Positions 8,168-19,056 of a stretch of DNA of 64,000 bases are shown here, in pieces. The stretch lies in contig NZ_JAIWOT010000001.1 of NCBI RefSeq assembly GCF_021295335.1, positions 1,615,001 to 1,679,000 on the forward strand, in the 5' to 3' direction. How positions within the stretch are numbered: position 1 is the stretch's first letter; the number at the start of each line of letters is the position of its first letter. The stretch is from Komagataeibacter sp. FNDCF1 (GTDB lineage: Bacteria > Pseudomonadota > Alphaproteobacteria > Acetobacterales > Acetobacteraceae). Under the pieces are notes generated by a model, which was given only the letters and a program-made list of their open reading frames with translations, was not told the origin of the DNA and searched no databases. A program made the translations under genes and the position numbers.

Positions 8168-9241
8168 TCAGAACAGCCTGACGCCAGTCCGTTCCGTCGC
8201 CAGTCCCGGGATACGTCCTATGATATCTCCGGCAGCTTTCGGGGTATTCCTCGCGGCTTTCGGGGTCATGCCAAACATTGATTTGAACCGGCGTGAAAAA
8301 TGTGCGCTATCGGCAAAGCCGGTTTCCAGCGCGATTTCCGTAATGGTCAACTGTCCCTGCTGCAGCAGATGATAGGCGTAACGCAGTCGTATCAGGCGAT
8401 AGAAAGTCATGGGGCGCATATGGAGATGATCGTGGAAAAGACGCTCGAGCTGCCGCACTGAAAGATTAAGCCGTGCCGAAAATTCATGTATCGGCAAGGG
8501 GTTGGCCATATGCTGCTCCATTTCAAGAGCAGTACGCCGCACCCGGCTGTCTGAAATATGACCGATTTCATCCGTAAGCGGGGGATGGGGCTGCAGCGGC
8601 ACTGCATTACTGCGCTCTGGCCGGTCCAGCAGCAAAAGATGGCTGGCCTTGCGCGCCAGCGAGGAATTGAGGTGCTCTTCAATAAGATGGCAGGACAGAT
8701 CCGCCGCCCCGCGTGCGCCGGAACAGGTGATCCGATTGCCATCAATCAGGAACATCCTGTCGCTTATGACCTCATGCTGGGGAAATGATTCGGAAAAGTC
8801 ATTGCGATGATACCAACTGACACAGGACGCCCGCCCTTCCATCAGGCCGGCCTGGCACAGCACGAACACACCCGTGCATATCCCGATAAGGCAGACCCCT
8901 GCAGCAGAGGCGGCCCGCAGATAGGCCAGTGTCGCTTCATCAACCTGACGCCGGCCATGCAGCAGGCCGCCTATCACGGCAATATAGTCAAATTCGCGCG
9001 GATCAGAGAGTCCGGAATTGCGCGCGATACCCGCACCGCAACTGGACAGCACCGGGGCCGGCTGGTTGCCGAGGATTTTCCACTGACACAGAATGGGTCG
9101 GCTCTGATCATCCTTATCCGCAGCAAGGCGAAGGGGATCAACAAACAGTGCAAAAGCCGAAAGCGTAAAATGTTCAGCCAGAATAATGCCAACCCGCAGG
9201 CGGGCCACCGGGTCTACCGTGTTCACGCTGGTACGCTTCAT
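8168..9241 (-). CDS. GlxA/GbdR-type AraC family transcriptional activator
   Basis: A 357-residue regulator. The N-terminal DJ-1/PfpI-like domain (RVGIILAEHFTLSAFALFVD, then YIAVIGGLL and CLIGICTGVFVLCQAGLMEG, the nucleophile-elbow region) is followed by a C-terminal AraC DNA-binding domain. That domain has two helix-turn-helix units (FSARLNLSVRQLERLFHDHL; ITEIALETGFADSAHFSRRF). This architecture and length are those of GbdR/CdhR/ArgR regulators, which control glycine betaine, carnitine or arginine catabolism. The start at 9241 (MKRTSVNTVDP) begins just before the conserved strand. The neighbouring sarcosine oxidase, glyA, purU and sdaA genes fit a role as activator of betaine/sarcosine breakdown. 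Ligand and targets are inferred. Confidence 0.85.
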   Translation of the reverse strand: MKRTSVNTVDPVARLRVGIILAEHFTLSAFALFVDPLRLAADKDDQSRPILCQWKILGNQPAPVLSSCGAGIARNSGLSDPREFDYIAVIGGLLHGRRQVDEATLAYLRAASAAGVCLIGICTGVFVLCQAGLMEGRASCVSWYHRNDFSESFPQHEVISDRMFLIDGNRITCSGARGAADLSCHLIEEHLNSSLARKASHLLLLDRPERSNAVPLQPHPPLTDEIGHISDSRVRRTALEMEQHMANPLPIHEFSARLNLSVRQLERLFHDHLHMRPMTFYRLIRLRYAYHLLQQGQLTITEIALETGFADSAHFSRRFKSMFGMTPKAARNTPKAAGDIIGRIPGLATERTGVRLF

Positions 9242-9659
9242 ATCGACTGAACTCACCCGACAATTGATAGAAACAAAATCTAGAACGTTGTTATTCCTGT
9301 AGATTGGCCACGGAAACGATAATAGCAAGGCCAACCCGGCGCATGGACGCGGCACCGGGGGAATCCTGTCGCATTTTTCGATATGATATTCAATATTGTA
9401 CACATAAAAAATACATTGATGGTGGCCCTCCCCATGGAATGGGAGCGATGCCGCCATGACATCGTATCACTGCAGTTGCAGTATAATACATTTTTTCCCA
9501 CGGTCCGGCAGGCGCCGTTACAACCATGTCGTGCATGGCAACACAGTCAATACAACCTTGTCAGATTACCATACCATTCGGTTCATATTATTATGTGCCA
9601 CACCTGTCCTTCTGTTCCGTGCGGTTGGAATTCCGCGCGGCAATCAATCTGTTCCATGT
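9242..9659. other. Intergenic region between AraC-type gene and purU
   Basis: About 420 AT-rich bases between two minus-strand genes. It carries the second candidate operator (9395-9414) and must contain the promoter of the AraC-type gene. No gene, RNA or clear terminator for purU was recognised. Confidence 0.55.
9395..9414. promoter_or_regulatory. Candidate operator, copy 2 (upstream of AraC-type gene)
   Basis: ATTGTACACATAAAAAATAC is the reverse complement, with two differences in 20, of the element at 6235-6254. It lies 154 nt upstream of the AraC-type start codon at 9241. The relation of copy orientation to gene direction is the same or opposite depending on the dyad axis, so only sequence identity is used as evidence. 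Confidence 0.45.
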
Positions 9660-10532
9660 CTAATCGGCAAAGACAACCGTACGGATTCCATGAAGGATGA
9701 CCCGTCCCTCCAGATGGTAATGCACGGCACGTGATAGTGCCCGGCTTTCGATGTCACGTCCCTTGCGGATCAGGTCTTCTGCTGTATTGGAATGGTTGAT
9801 CCGTTCCACGGACTGTTCGATGATGGGGCCTTCATCCAGTTCCGCGGTAACATAATGCGCCGTTGCACCAATAAGCTTCACACCCCGCCGGTGCGCCTGA
9901 TGATAGGGACGTGCGCCCTTGAACCCAGGCAGGAAGGAGTGATGGATGTTGATGCAGCGCCCCTCCAGTTCATGCGACAGTTCATCCGATAGGATCTGCA
10001 TGTACCGCGCCAGTACGACCAGTTCGGCTCCCGTCTCCCTGATGATCTGCCGCAGGCGCGTTTCCTGACTGGCTTTGGTCTGTGGCGTAACGGCCAGATG
10101 GTAGAAAGGAATGCTGCCTGTATCCACCCTGTCGCAGGCCTCACGGGGGTGGTTGGAAACAATGGCCACGGGGTCCATGTTCAGTTCACCGATACGCCAG
10201 CGATACAGCAGGTCCGCCAGGCAATGGTCAAAGCGTGACACCATGATCAGCACTTTCTGCCGGGTAGCCGTATTGCGTAAAGACCACCGGGCATCAAATC
10301 TTGCGGCTGTCTGCGCCAGTTTTTCACGCAGGGCATCTGTCCCGGCATCTCTGGCATACGTAAAATACACCCGCATGAAGAACTGATCATCCTGGAGGTC
10401 ATTATATTGATTCATTTCAATAATATTGCCTCCTGCCTCAAAAAGGACACGAGAAAACTCAGAAACAATTCCAGGAACACTTTTGCAGGAAACAACAACA
10501 ACCCAGCCGCATGCTTTATCTGGCGGTAACAT
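9660..10532 (-). CDS. purU: Formyltetrahydrofolate deformylase
   Basis: A 290-residue enzyme that hydrolyses 10-formyl-THF to formate and THF. The N-terminal ACT domain ([30 protein letters not shown]) precedes a formyltransferase-fold domain with the catalytic Asn and His in [18 protein letters not shown] and the Asp in [12 protein letters not shown]. The start at 10532 ([10 protein letters not shown]) has AAGGAG about 10 nt upstream; an in-frame extension to 10589 is not family-like. In bacteria with tetrahydrofolate-linked demethylation of betaine derivatives, purU commonly sits with sarcosine oxidase and recycles THF from the one-carbon units. That matches this neighbourhood. Confidence 0.93.
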   Translation of the reverse strand: MLPPDKACGWVVVVSCKSVPGIVSEFSRVLFEAGGNIIEMNQYNDLQDDQFFMRVYFTYARDAGTDALREKLAQTAARFDARWSLRNTATRQKVLIMVSRFDHCLADLLYRWRIGELNMDPVAIVSNHPREACDRVDTGSIPFYHLAVTPQTKASQETRLRQIIRETGAELVVLARYMQILSDELSHELEGRCINIHHSFLPGFKGARPYHQAHRRGVKLIGATAHYVTAELDEGPIIEQSVERINHSNTAEDLIRKGRDIESRALSRAVHYHLEGRVILHGIRTVVFAD

Positions 10533-10653
10533 GACTATATAGCTCCTTGTATAGATGCTGCTCCATCGCTGCCGTGCAGCCCGGGCCATTACAGGCCGAT
10601 ACGGCGGGAATGATCTGCTGCGCCGTTTCTCGTCTGATCAGGGCCCAGGCAAA

Positions 10654-11169
10654 TCAGGCCATGTCCTCCTGCGGGAAATGAACAACAACAGGCTCCACCC
10701 CCAGGGCATGCAGGAATCTGCGCAGGTCTTGCGTCTTTATGCAAAGCGTCCTGTCATTCTGCAGCGGATGCATCGTGATATGTTCAGCCGCCATGAGGGA
10801 TGCATCAATGGCAAAATGGACCCGACGGGTCTCATCCATGATCAGGCTCAGCGGTCCAAGGGCACCGGGAGCGGTATGCAGGGCTTCCGTCATCCGTTCC
10901 GCACTGCCAAAGGACAGTCTTTTTGAACCGATCAGGGCGGGCAGTTTCTTTAAATCAACCTTCCTGTCCATCGGAAGCGTTACCAGAAAGAGAGCCCCTT
11001 TCGCATCCCTGAGAAACAGGTTCTTGGTATGCGCGCCCTTTAACTGTTTCCAGAACGGCGCAGCCTCCTCCACTGTATGGACAGGAGGATGGGCCAGCAC
11101 TTCCGGGACAATGGCCAGTTCATTGAACAGGGTCTGCAACTGCGGGAGCAATGTGTCCGATGTCGCCAT
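10654..11169 (-). CDS. YbaK/ProX-type aminoacyl-tRNA deacylase
   Basis: A 171-residue protein of the YbaK/EbsC superfamily. These free-standing editing enzymes hydrolyse misacylated tRNAs, such as Ala-tRNAPro or Cys-tRNAPro. Features include VLAHPPVHTVEEAA near the N-terminus, HTKNLFLRDAKGALFLVTLP with the conserved lysine, KKLPALIGSKRLSFGSAERM, and the glycine loop PGALGPLSLI. These fit the ProXp-ala (PrdX-like) group. The start at 11169 (MATSDTLLPQL) was preferred over an in-frame GTG at 11208, although no strong ribosome-binding site is visible. It lies 121 nt upstream of purU on the same strand; a functional tie to the sarcosine genes is not obvious. Confidence 0.8.
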   Translation of the reverse strand: MATSDTLLPQLQTLFNELAIVPEVLAHPPVHTVEEAAPFWKQLKGAHTKNLFLRDAKGALFLVTLPMDRKVDLKKLPALIGSKRLSFGSAERMTEALHTAPGALGPLSLIMDETRRVHFAIDASLMAAEHITMHPLQNDRTLCIKTQDLRRFLHALGVEPVVVHFPQEDMA

Positions 11170-11440
11170 CAGCCGTAGGTCACCATGACCGGATGGATTA
11201 TGATGCACATGGCCTGCCTTCTCATGATTTGATATTTCCCGCCAGGATTATGATTTTGAAGTATTGTTGTTTTTATACTTCTTTCCCCGCATCATGTCCG
11301 AATAACATGATGCACGTTACAATAACCGTGTCCCGACAGACCCCGAACTGAATCCCGCATCCATGATGTAATGAGGAAATTCTATACAACAACAGGGAGC
11401 CGGTTACTTCCATAGCAGATTTACCCGATGCCAGCCTGCG

Positions 11441-12799
11441 CTAGCATTCGGGGAAACCAACGGCCAGACCACCCAGAGACGTCTCCTTGTAGCGGCTGCT
11501 CATGTCAGCACCTGTCTCGCGCATGGTTACAATTACCTTGTCCAGCGACACGAAATGCGAGCCATCCCCCCGCATGGACAGGGAAGCGGCATTGATCGCC
11601 TTGACCGCACCGAATGCATTGCGTTCGATACAGGGAATCTGGACCAGGCCGCCCACCGGGTCGCACGTCATGCCCAGATGGTGTTCCATGCCGATCTCGG
11701 CTGCATTCTCGATCTGGAGCGGGTCCGCGCCCAGTGCCGCCGCCAGACCGGCCGCAGCCATGGAACAGGCCACCCCGACCTCTCCCTGACAGCCGACTTC
11801 CGCGCCGGAAATCGAGGCATTGCGCTTGAACAGCCCACCAATGGCCGTGGCGGTCAGCAGGAAGTCATATTCCCGCTCCAGCGTGGCGCCGGGGCAGAAA
11901 TCGCGGTAATAACGCAGCACCGCAGGCACGACGCCCGCAGCCCCGTTCGTAGGTGCTGTGACGATACGGCCGCCAGCCGCGTTTTCCTCATTGACGGCAA
12001 TGGCGTAAAGGCTGACCCAGTCCATGACTTCATGCGCGGAACGCACGTTGCGGAAACGGTCACCCTTCAGCCGTTCATACAGTGCCGCCGCCCGACGCCT
12101 GACAGCAAGCCGACCGGGCAGGACACCTTCCTGATGCATGCCACGGTCGATGCATCCCATCATGGTGGCGATGATCTTGTCCATTCCCGCCGTTACTTCA
12201 TGCGCGGGACGAAGCGCGCATTCATTGGCAAAGACAATCTGGGCAATCGTAAGCCCGGTACGACGCGTTATGTCGAGCAGGGCCTGACCGGACGGAATAT
12301 CAAACGGTACATCATGTTTGATTTCCTGCGCATCATGGGCATGGGCTTCATCGATGATGAAGCCCCCCCCGATGGAACAGATGCGCCTGCACAGCACCTG
12401 CCGGTCTTCCCTATCATACGCCGTAAACTGCAGCGTATTGGGGTGCACGGGCGGCACCGTCTCGCGGTCGAATATGATGTCCGTAGCGGGATCGAAGCGT
12501 ATTGCCCGTTCCCCTACAAAGATTTCCTTGCACGCCTTCGTGCCGGCCACCAGTTCATCAGCCAGGTCGGGGTTGATGGTATCGGGCAGATACCCCATCA
12601 ACCCCAGCACGACGGCCTTGTCCGTAGCGTGGCCGACACCCGTCCACGCCAGCGACCCCAGCAGCGTAACTTCAACCCGGATCACATCCGGATAATCACG
12701 CAGCAATATGGAAAAATCATAAGCTGCGCGCATGGGCCCGACCGTATGGGAGGACGAGGGGCCAATGCCGATCTTGAACAACTCGAAAAGGCTGATCAT
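11441..12799 (-). CDS. sdaA: L-serine ammonia-lyase (iron-sulfur type)
   Basis: A 452-residue enzyme converting L-serine to pyruvate and ammonia. The N-terminal beta domain carries the hallmark [16 protein letters not shown]. The C-terminal alpha domain has the cysteines of the oxygen-sensitive [4Fe-4S] cluster ([36 protein letters not shown]). Both domains are in one chain, as in E. coli SdaA. It is the last gene of the sox operon, 31 nt after soxG. It supplies the exit from the pathway: serine made by GlyA from sarcosine carbon becomes pyruvate. Confidence 0.94.
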   Translation of the reverse strand: MISLFELFKIGIGPSSSHTVGPMRAAYDFSILLRDYPDVIRVEVTLLGSLAWTGVGHATDKAVVLGLMGYLPDTINPDLADELVAGTKACKEIFVGERAIRFDPATDIIFDRETVPPVHPNTLQFTAYDREDRQVLCRRICSIGGGFIIDEAHAHDAQEIKHDVPFDIPSGQALLDITRRTGLTIAQIVFANECALRPAHEVTAGMDKIIATMMGCIDRGMHQEGVLPGRLAVRRRAAALYERLKGDRFRNVRSAHEVMDWVSLYAIAVNEENAAGGRIVTAPTNGAAGVVPAVLRYYRDFCPGATLEREYDFLLTATAIGGLFKRNASISGAEVGCQGEVGVACSMAAAGLAAALGADPLQIENAAEIGMEHHLGMTCDPVGGLVQIPCIERNAFGAVKAINAASLSMRGDGSHFVSLDKVIVTMRETGADMSSRYKETSLGGLAVGFPEC

Positions 12800-12830
12800 C
12801 CCGTTCGCATTCCACCGAGCCAGGGTTACG

Positions 12831-13364
12831 TCAGAACCTGACGTCCCATGCCGCTTTTTTCAGGAGTTCCGTGACATAGGACGCAAAGGACCCCCATACT
12901 TCCAGCCGGAAGCTGTCGGTGCCCGTACGCCACAGCATACCGTCCGCCTTGGCCAGCAGGGTGCGCGTGGCCATGCCGACGGGGAAGGCCGCAATGTTGA
13001 AATCAAGCGGGGAGAGGTTGCGCAGCACCTCTTCCACATCCTGCCCGACCAGATCGAACGCGACCTGCCTGTCACTGATTTCAACAAGGCTGGAGGGAAT
13101 ATTCTTCAGCCCCTTGGTCCATGCGGCCGTTACGGTGGCGGCCTTGTCCGGCGTGACAAAGAACACCAGTTCATGCGGCCCCAGACGGACTGCCGTCCCG
13201 TTTGCGCCCTGGGCAGCCTGTAGCATCTCCGGCACGGCAGACAGGCCGAATGCCTTGGCTCCTGCCGCCAGGGCCGCATCGCGGCCCTGCAGCACCCACC
13301 GCCGCAGCTCCGGTCCGGGCGCCACATTGAAACGGGTGGGAGAGGCTGTCATGACATCAGACAT
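12831..13364 (-). CDS. soxG: Sarcosine oxidase, gamma subunit
   Basis: A 177-residue subunit of heterotetrameric sarcosine oxidase. It has the weakly conserved GcvT-like fold of the family, with stretches such as [42 protein letters not shown] and the C-terminal [16 protein letters not shown]. It overlaps the soxA stop by 8 nt and precedes sdaA by 31 nt. Gene order soxB-D-A-G is the standard one. The gamma subunit helps hold the folate-binding part of the alpha subunit. Confidence 0.92.
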   Translation of the reverse strand: MSDVMTASPTRFNVAPGPELRRWVLQGRDAALAAGAKAFGLSAVPEMLQAAQGANGTAVRLGPHELVFFVTPDKAATVTAAWTKGLKNIPSSLVEISDRQVAFDLVGQDVEEVLRNLSPLDFNIAAFPVGMATRTLLAKADGMLWRTGTDSFRLEVWGSFASYVTELLKKAAWDVRF

Positions 13365-16362
13365 TCAGGTGGGCTCCCTCGACATCATAAAACACGGGTT
13401 TGGTAACCTTGACCGGGATTGTCCGGCCTTCCATTGGCACATACAGCGTCTCGCCCATGCGCGCCCGGCCACCGGATACCATGGCAAGGGCGATGGAGTG
13501 GCCCAGTGTCGCGCTGAAATAGGATGAGGTGACATGCCCCAGCTTCTTCATGGGGATCGCTTCATCCGGCTTGCCCGTAAGCTGCGCGCCTTCTTCCAGC
13601 ACTTCGTTCGGGTCCATGGTCAGCAGACCCACCAGCTGCAGCCGGTCGGGAGCGGACATGGCTGGCAGGGCGAGCGAACGCTTGCCCACAAAATCCTTCT
13701 TGATCTTGCTGACAGCCCATCCACAGCCCGCATCATCGGGTGTCGCCGTTCCGTCGGTTTCCTGCCCGACGATGATGTAGCCCTTTTCCGCACGCAGCAC
13801 GTGCATCGTCTCGGTGCCGTAGGGTGTCATGCCGTAAGGCTGGCCCGCTTCCCAGATCGCATCCCAGATCTTGCGACCGTGGCGGGTCGGGACATTGACC
13901 TCGAAGCCCAGTTCACCGCTGAAGCTGACACGGAACAGACGCATCGGCACGCCGCGTATCGTCCCTTCCACCACAGCCATGTGCGGCAGGGTCTTGCCCG
14001 AGATGTCAAGCCCATCCACCAGCGGCTCCAGCACCTTGCGTGCCATGGGGCCCTGTACGGCGATGACCGCCCATTCTTCGGATGTGGAGGTCAGCCACAC
14101 GTCCAGATCCGGCCATTCGGTCTGGAGGTAATCCTCCATCATGTTCAGCACGCCAGCCGCCCCACCGGTGGTGGTGGTGACATGGAAGCGATCCGCCGCG
14201 ATCCTGCCGACAACGCCGTCATCATAGATGAAGCCGTTTTCACGGCACATCAGGCCGTAGCGGCACCTGCCGGGGGCAAGCTTGGTCCAGCCATTGACAT
14301 ACATCCGGTTCATGAACTCGGCGGCGTCGGGGCCGACAACCTCGATCTTGCCAAGCGTGGAGGCATCAAAGATACCGACCGAACTGCGCACCGCCAGGCA
14401 TTCACGCCGCACAGCCGCTTCCATGTCCTCGCCATTGACCGGGAAGTAGCGCGCACGCTGCCACAGGCCCACATCCTCGAACACCGCGCCACGGGCACGC
14501 GCCCAGGCATCGGCCGGGGCACGCCGGACCGGATCAAACAGGAATTCACGCGCATGGCCGGCAAACGAACCGAACGTGACCGGCGTAAAGGGCGGACGGA
14601 ACGTGGTCAGGCCGACCTTTTCCACCGGGCGGCCTAGGGCTTCAGATGCAATGCCCAGCGCGTTGACGTTGGAAGACTTGCCCTGATCCGTCGCCATGCC
14701 GGTCGTGGTGTAGCGCTTGATGTGCTCGATGGAGCGGAAGCCCTCGCGCACCGCCAGCTTGACGTCCTTGGCCGTCACATCGTTCTGGTAGTCAACGAAG
14801 GCCATGGCACGCAGGCCGGCACCACGGCGCGGAAGCGCACCGGCATAGCCGCCACGGCCCGGCGCATCCATGTCGCTCACCTGCCATTCGGGGGCCTTTG
14901 CGGCGAACCCGCTGGCGGTCGCGGCTTCGGCGCCGGCACGGGCGCCATCGGCAATGACCGCATCCAGGCTGTAGACGCCGCGGCACGCACCGGCGGAACG
15001 TTCGTTCTGCTCCGACTGGCCGGGCACGTACACGCCCAGTTCCTCATTGAACGTCAGCTTGCCACGCGACTGCGAGAACATGTGCACGCTGGGCGTGAAG
15101 CCGCCGGACATCAGCACGAGGTCGGCACGCCACTGATGGCCCTTGCCCACGCTGCCGTCAGGAAGGAGCTGCGCCAGTTCCACGCTGCACACCCGGTTGA
15201 GGCCGTGCGCACGCTGGATGGTTGTGCCGGGCAGGACGGTGATGCCCGCGCTGATCGCCGCACCGGCAAGCGCCGTATTGGGGGCGGGGCGCAGATCGGC
15301 AATCGCCGCGACCGTGACACCCGCACTCTTGAGATCCAGCGCCACACGGTAGGCGGCATCATCTGCCGTGACGATGATCGCCCGCTTGCCACAGGCAACG
15401 CCATAACGGTTCAGATAGGTCTGCGCTGCGGTTGCCAGCATGACGCCGGGGCGGTCATTGCCATCAAACACCAGCGGGCGTTCCAGCGCACCGGCGGCCA
15501 GCACCACTTCCTTCGCACGGACCTGCCACAGGCGTTCCCTCGGCTGTCCGCTGATCGGGTGGGCCAGATGGTCGGTCAGGCGCTCGTTCAGCGCAACCAT
15601 GTTGTGCGGGCCGTAATTGAATGCCGTGCAGCGCGTCATGACACGGACATTCGCCATGCCCTTCAGCTCATCGACAGCTTCACGCGCCCAGGCGGCACCC
15701 GTCTTTCCATCAATGCGGGACACCATGTCGGACAGCAGCCAGCCACCGGCTTCCGCCGTCTCGTCCGCCACGATCACGCGGGCGCCGGACCGGCCAGCGG
15801 CAAGCGCTGCCGCAAGCCCAGCGGGACCCGCACCGACAACCAGCACATCACAATGATCATAGCTGAAGGCGTACTGGTCGGGATCAGGCTCGGTCGGGGC
15901 GACACCCAGACCCGCCGCGTGACGGATCACGGGCTCGTATACCTTGTCCCAGAACGACTTGGGCCACATGAACGTCTTGTAGTAGAAACCCGCGGGCAGC
16001 AGCGGCGCCGCCAGCGTGTTGATCGCACCCACATCGAACTTCAGGTTCGGGAACCGGTTCTGGCTGACGGCAACCAGACCATCATGGATCTCGACCTGTG
16101 TCGCGCGCAGGTTGGGGGTCTGCAATGCAGGACCGCTGCCAACCGCCACCAGGGCGTTGGGCTCATCGGAGCCGGCGGACACGACGCCACGCGGACGGTG
16201 GTACTTGAAGGAGCGGCCCATCAGATGCTCGCCATTCGCCAGCAGGGCGGAAGCGAGCGTATCCCCTTCATACCCCTGGAATGTACGGCCATCAAAGCTG
16301 AAGGTTACAACCTTGCCGGTGTTGACGCGACCACGACCGGGAATACGGTAACGCTTTGTCAT
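13357..16362 (-). CDS. soxA: Sarcosine oxidase, alpha subunit
   Basis: A 1001-residue subunit. The N-terminal 2Fe-2S-ferredoxin-like fold ([32 protein letters not shown]) is followed by an NAD-binding Rossmann domain ([21 protein letters not shown], about residues 174-194). The C-terminal GcvT-like tetrahydrofolate domain occupies roughly residues 600-1000 ([33 protein letters not shown]). It oxidatively demethylates sarcosine together with SoxB; the methyl group goes to THF as methylene-THF, or to formaldehyde if THF is absent. The length is as expected, and no frameshift is seen. It overlaps soxD by 4 nt and soxG by 8 nt. Confidence 0.96.
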   Translation of the reverse strand: MTKRYRIPGRGRVNTGKVVTFSFDGRTFQGYEGDTLASALLANGEHLMGRSFKYHRPRGVVSAGSDEPNALVAVGSGPALQTPNLRATQVEIHDGLVAVSQNRFPNLKFDVGAINTLAAPLLPAGFYYKTFMWPKSFWDKVYEPVIRHAAGLGVAPTEPDPDQYAFSYDHCDVLVVGAGPAGLAAALAAGRSGARVIVADETAEAGGWLLSDMVSRIDGKTGAAWAREAVDELKGMANVRVMTRCTAFNYGPHNMVALNERLTDHLAHPISGQPRERLWQVRAKEVVLAAGALERPLVFDGNDRPGVMLATAAQTYLNRYGVACGKRAIIVTADDAAYRVALDLKSAGVTVAAIADLRPAPNTALAGAAISAGITVLPGTTIQRAHGLNRVCSVELAQLLPDGSVGKGHQWRADLVLMSGGFTPSVHMFSQSRGKLTFNEELGVYVPGQSEQNERSAGACRGVYSLDAVIADGARAGAEAATASGFAAKAPEWQVSDMDAPGRGGYAGALPRRGAGLRAMAFVDYQNDVTAKDVKLAVREGFRSIEHIKRYTTTGMATDQGKSSNVNALGIASEALGRPVEKVGLTTFRPPFTPVTFGSFAGHAREFLFDPVRRAPADAWARARGAVFEDVGLWQRARYFPVNGEDMEAAVRRECLAVRSSVGIFDASTLGKIEVVGPDAAEFMNRMYVNGWTKLAPGRCRYGLMCRENGFIYDDGVVGRIAADRFHVTTTTGGAAGVLNMMEDYLQTEWPDLDVWLTSTSEEWAVIAVQGPMARKVLEPLVDGLDISGKTLPHMAVVEGTIRGVPMRLFRVSFSGELGFEVNVPTRHGRKIWDAIWEAGQPYGMTPYGTETMHVLRAEKGYIIVGQETDGTATPDDAGCGWAVSKIKKDFVGKRSLALPAMSAPDRLQLVGLLTMDPNEVLEEGAQLTGKPDEAIPMKKLGHVTSSYFSATLGHSIALAMVSGGRARMGETLYVPMEGRTIPVKVTKPVFYDVEGAHLNV

Positions 16363-16664
16363 CGTGCCGCCTCCGCCGCAGCTGCTTCATCAATGGTCGG
16401 GCGCGGCAGGCCCATTTCGTAGGTCATGACAAAACGATCTGTTCGGGTATCGCGGATGGCGTTGAAAAACCGCCCGCATCCATGGGAATGACGCCACCGT
16501 TCGGCGATCAGCCCCTTGGGGTTGTCGCGCATGTACAGGTACTGCGCCCAGTCCGCATCACTGACCGCCATCGGGTCGACGGGACGGGTGATGTGGGCTT
16601 CCCCGGCATTGGCATATTCGATTTCGGCGCGGTCACCGCAATAGGGACAACGGATCAGAAGCAT
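16359..16664 (-). CDS. soxD: Sarcosine oxidase, delta subunit
   Basis: A 101-residue zinc-binding subunit. The four expected ligands are at C6, C9 (RCPYCG), H59 and C63 ([11 protein letters not shown]), the same spacing as in characterised delta subunits. It lies 10 nt after soxB, and its stop overlaps the soxA start by 4 nt. It stabilises the heterotetramer and has no known catalytic role alone. Confidence 0.96.
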   Translation of the reverse strand: MLLIRCPYCGDRAEIEYANAGEAHITRPVDPMAVSDADWAQYLYMRDNPKGLIAERWRHSHGCGRFFNAIRDTRTDRFVMTYEMGLPRPTIDEAAAAEAAR

Positions 16665-16674
16665 GATGCCCTCC

Positions 16675-17928
16675 TTAGTGGGCGACGGCCGCAGCCGCGG
16701 CCTCGTCGATCATGACACCATCACGGAAGCGTTCGAGCGTGAAGGGCGCGTTGATCGGATGCGGTTCGTTCTTGGCGATTGTCCAGGCAAAGAGATTGGC
16801 CGCACCTGGCGTGGCCTTGAAGCCGCCCGTACCCCAGCCACAGTTGACAAACAGCCCCGGCACCTGCGTCTTTGCCGTAATCGGTGAACGGTCGGGCGTG
16901 TTGTCCGTGATCCCGCCCCACGAGCGCAGCATGCGCAGGCGGCGGAACATCGGGAACAGTTCACAGATGGCTTCCAGCGTATGTGCCGGAATGTGCAGGC
17001 CGCCGCGCTGGGTATAGGACACGTAGGAATCGGTGCCCGCGCCAATCACCATCTCGCCCTTGTCGGACTGGCTGATATAGGCATGGATGGTATTGGACAT
17101 CGCAATGGTCGGGAACGCCGGCTTGACCGGTTCGGACACCAGGGCCTGCAGGGGATTGCTCTGCAGCGGCAGGCGCACGCCGGCCATCCCCATCACCACG
17201 GAGCTGTGCCCCGCGACAGAGACACCGATCTTGCCGGTCCGGATGTCGCCCCGCGTCGTATTGATGCCGGTCACTTCACCCGTGGGCGCACGGACGATAC
17301 CCGTGACCTCACAGTTTTCGATGATGTCGACACCCATATCACTTGCGGCACGCGCAAAGCCCCAGGCCACCGCATCATGGCGCGCGGTGCCCGCGCGGCG
17401 CTGCAGGGCCGCCCCCAGGACAGGGTAGCGGATATTGGGAGAGATGTTGATCTGCGGACAGAATTCCTTGGTTTCCTCCGCCGTCAGCCACTCATTGTCG
17501 ATGCCGTTGAGACGGTTGGCATGGACGTGCCGCTTGAAGCTCTGCACGTCATGGACCGTATGCGCGATCATCAGGCAGCCGCGCTGGCTGAACATGACGT
17601 TGTAGTTCAGCTCCTGGGAAAGGTTTTCCCACAGCTTGAGCGAATGCTCGTAATAGGACGAACTCTGGTCAAACAGGTAGTTTGACCGGATGATGGTCGT
17701 ATTACGGGCGGTATTGCCGCCTGCAAGCCAGCCGCGTTCGATGACCGCAATATTGCGCAAGCCATGCTGTTTGGCCAGATAATAGGCTGTCCCCAGCCCA
17801 TGACCGCCACCACCGATGATGACAATGTCATAAGCAGGCTTGGGCGCTACGGAGCGCCACTGGGGTTTCCAGCCAAGATGACCGCCAATTGCCTGACGCG
17901 CCAGTGAAAGTGCCGAGAATTTTTGCAT
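16675..17928 (-). CDS. soxB: Sarcosine oxidase, beta subunit
   Basis: A 417-residue flavoprotein of the DAO family that holds non-covalent FAD and covalent FMN and carries the sarcosine dehydrogenation site. The FAD-binding motif [20 protein letters not shown], the [19 protein letters not shown] segment and the [15 protein letters not shown] stretch, whose histidine is the expected FMN attachment residue, are all present. The start at 17928 was chosen because AGGA lies five bases upstream of ATGCAAAAA; in-frame codons further up lack a site. It is the first gene of the soxBDAG-sdaA operon, so the operon promoter should lie in the long non-coding stretch upstream. Confidence 0.95.
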   Translation of the reverse strand: MQKFSALSLARQAIGGHLGWKPQWRSVAPKPAYDIVIIGGGGHGLGTAYYLAKQHGLRNIAVIERGWLAGGNTARNTTIIRSNYLFDQSSSYYEHSLKLWENLSQELNYNVMFSQRGCLMIAHTVHDVQSFKRHVHANRLNGIDNEWLTAEETKEFCPQINISPNIRYPVLGAALQRRAGTARHDAVAWGFARAASDMGVDIIENCEVTGIVRAPTGEVTGINTTRGDIRTGKIGVSVAGHSSVVMGMAGVRLPLQSNPLQALVSEPVKPAFPTIAMSNTIHAYISQSDKGEMVIGAGTDSYVSYTQRGGLHIPAHTLEAICELFPMFRRLRMLRSWGGITDNTPDRSPITAKTQVPGLFVNCGWGTGGFKATPGAANLFAWTIAKNEPHPINAPFTLERFRDGVMIDEAAAAAVAH

Positions 17929-19056
17929 GTTCATCCTACATGCTGCGAGACCATGCGGATGACCATGCACCTGCGCCCCGTTCCCCGCTGGCACGAATTG
18001 GACGCAAAACTTGAACGTTATCGCCATTCGTCTTTTTATTTGGGCTTTCTGTCCGGCACGATATCGCGTGCTTATGGAGCCCGATCCGGTCCGGTTTTCG
18101 GTTTATGGATAAGTGACAGTAAATTCAGTATTTTTTCGATGAAATCGGGAACGGTGACGTAATGATCGGAAATGGAGCCGGTTCCGGTCACGACGGGCTG
18201 CCCGCGACGGCACTGTCGCAGATGGACAATGAACCATGCAAAATGACCATGCCCTGCACCCTGTGCGGAAAACATCAGACGCGTGCCATTTATCCATTTG
18301 CAATAAAACGGAAATCATTCCGCCCCGAGGGCTGGAATGGAAAGGGGGGCCGTACCTGTTTCTTTCCATCATCCAGATCATGCACGGCCTGCCAGAAGAC
18401 AGGCCGTTCCCGCATGCATGTCCATCATCCGGTGCGGTCAAAAAATTCAGGCATCACGACCAGGCACGTTACCTGCACGAAACATTATGTACAGAGTGCC
18501 CCAGAAGGGCTGCGGGCATGATCTGCTCCGCAGGTGCCGGGACTCCTTCTGCCCACGTTGCGCGGCCTGCCTCGGACCAGGTTGCAATATTCTCGTCGCA
18601 ACTGCGGAACCGGGGATGCGACATCCGAACGCCCGGGCCTGGAACGTGGCTGGCGTCATCATTCCACCACCCTACCCTGCATGCATGACAGCAAGCGCGC
18701 TGGGCCGCATTACCCGAAGGCGGAGCCCGTCATGTTTCGTGGCCAATGCGTGTGATGCGCATAGCTGCCGGAGCACGAAACAGGTGCGCCCACCCGCATC
18801 ACGACACAAGCCCGCGCAAGGACCGGCCCACGTCTGCCAGATACGGCAGGAAAGACCATCCCATCAACGGTGCCAGCCCCCATTGTCACAAGCATTAAGC
18901 GCACAGATTTCGGGCGCGGTCTGCTATCCGAAAAAACCGGGTGCGTCATATAAAATCCGGCACAAAAAACGCATGACTGGATTTACCGACAAGCGCTGGT
19001 CTTTTCCCCCCGGCTTCCATATCTGCGCCTGAATAATTTTTTCGTGAGCAATCTGG
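17929..19056. other. Long non-coding region upstream of soxB
   Basis: About 1.1 kb between the divergent soxB and DMT-transporter genes. Reading frames here are short, overlap one another and show no recognisable domain, so I call no gene. It must hold the sox operon promoter. GTATTTTTTCGATG at 18129-18142 shares only its first nine bases with the operator pair at 6235 and 9395, too little to call a third copy. Confidence 0.5.

Noticed and set aside
14722-16422. 566-codon open frame antisense to soxA
   Set aside because: High-GC coding strands leave long open frames on the opposite strand. The translation is Arg/His/Gly-rich without domains, and soxA on the other strand is unmistakable.
18129-18142. 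Third copy of the 20-bp operator upstream of soxB
   Set aside because: Only GTATTTTTT is shared; the TGTACA core is missing.
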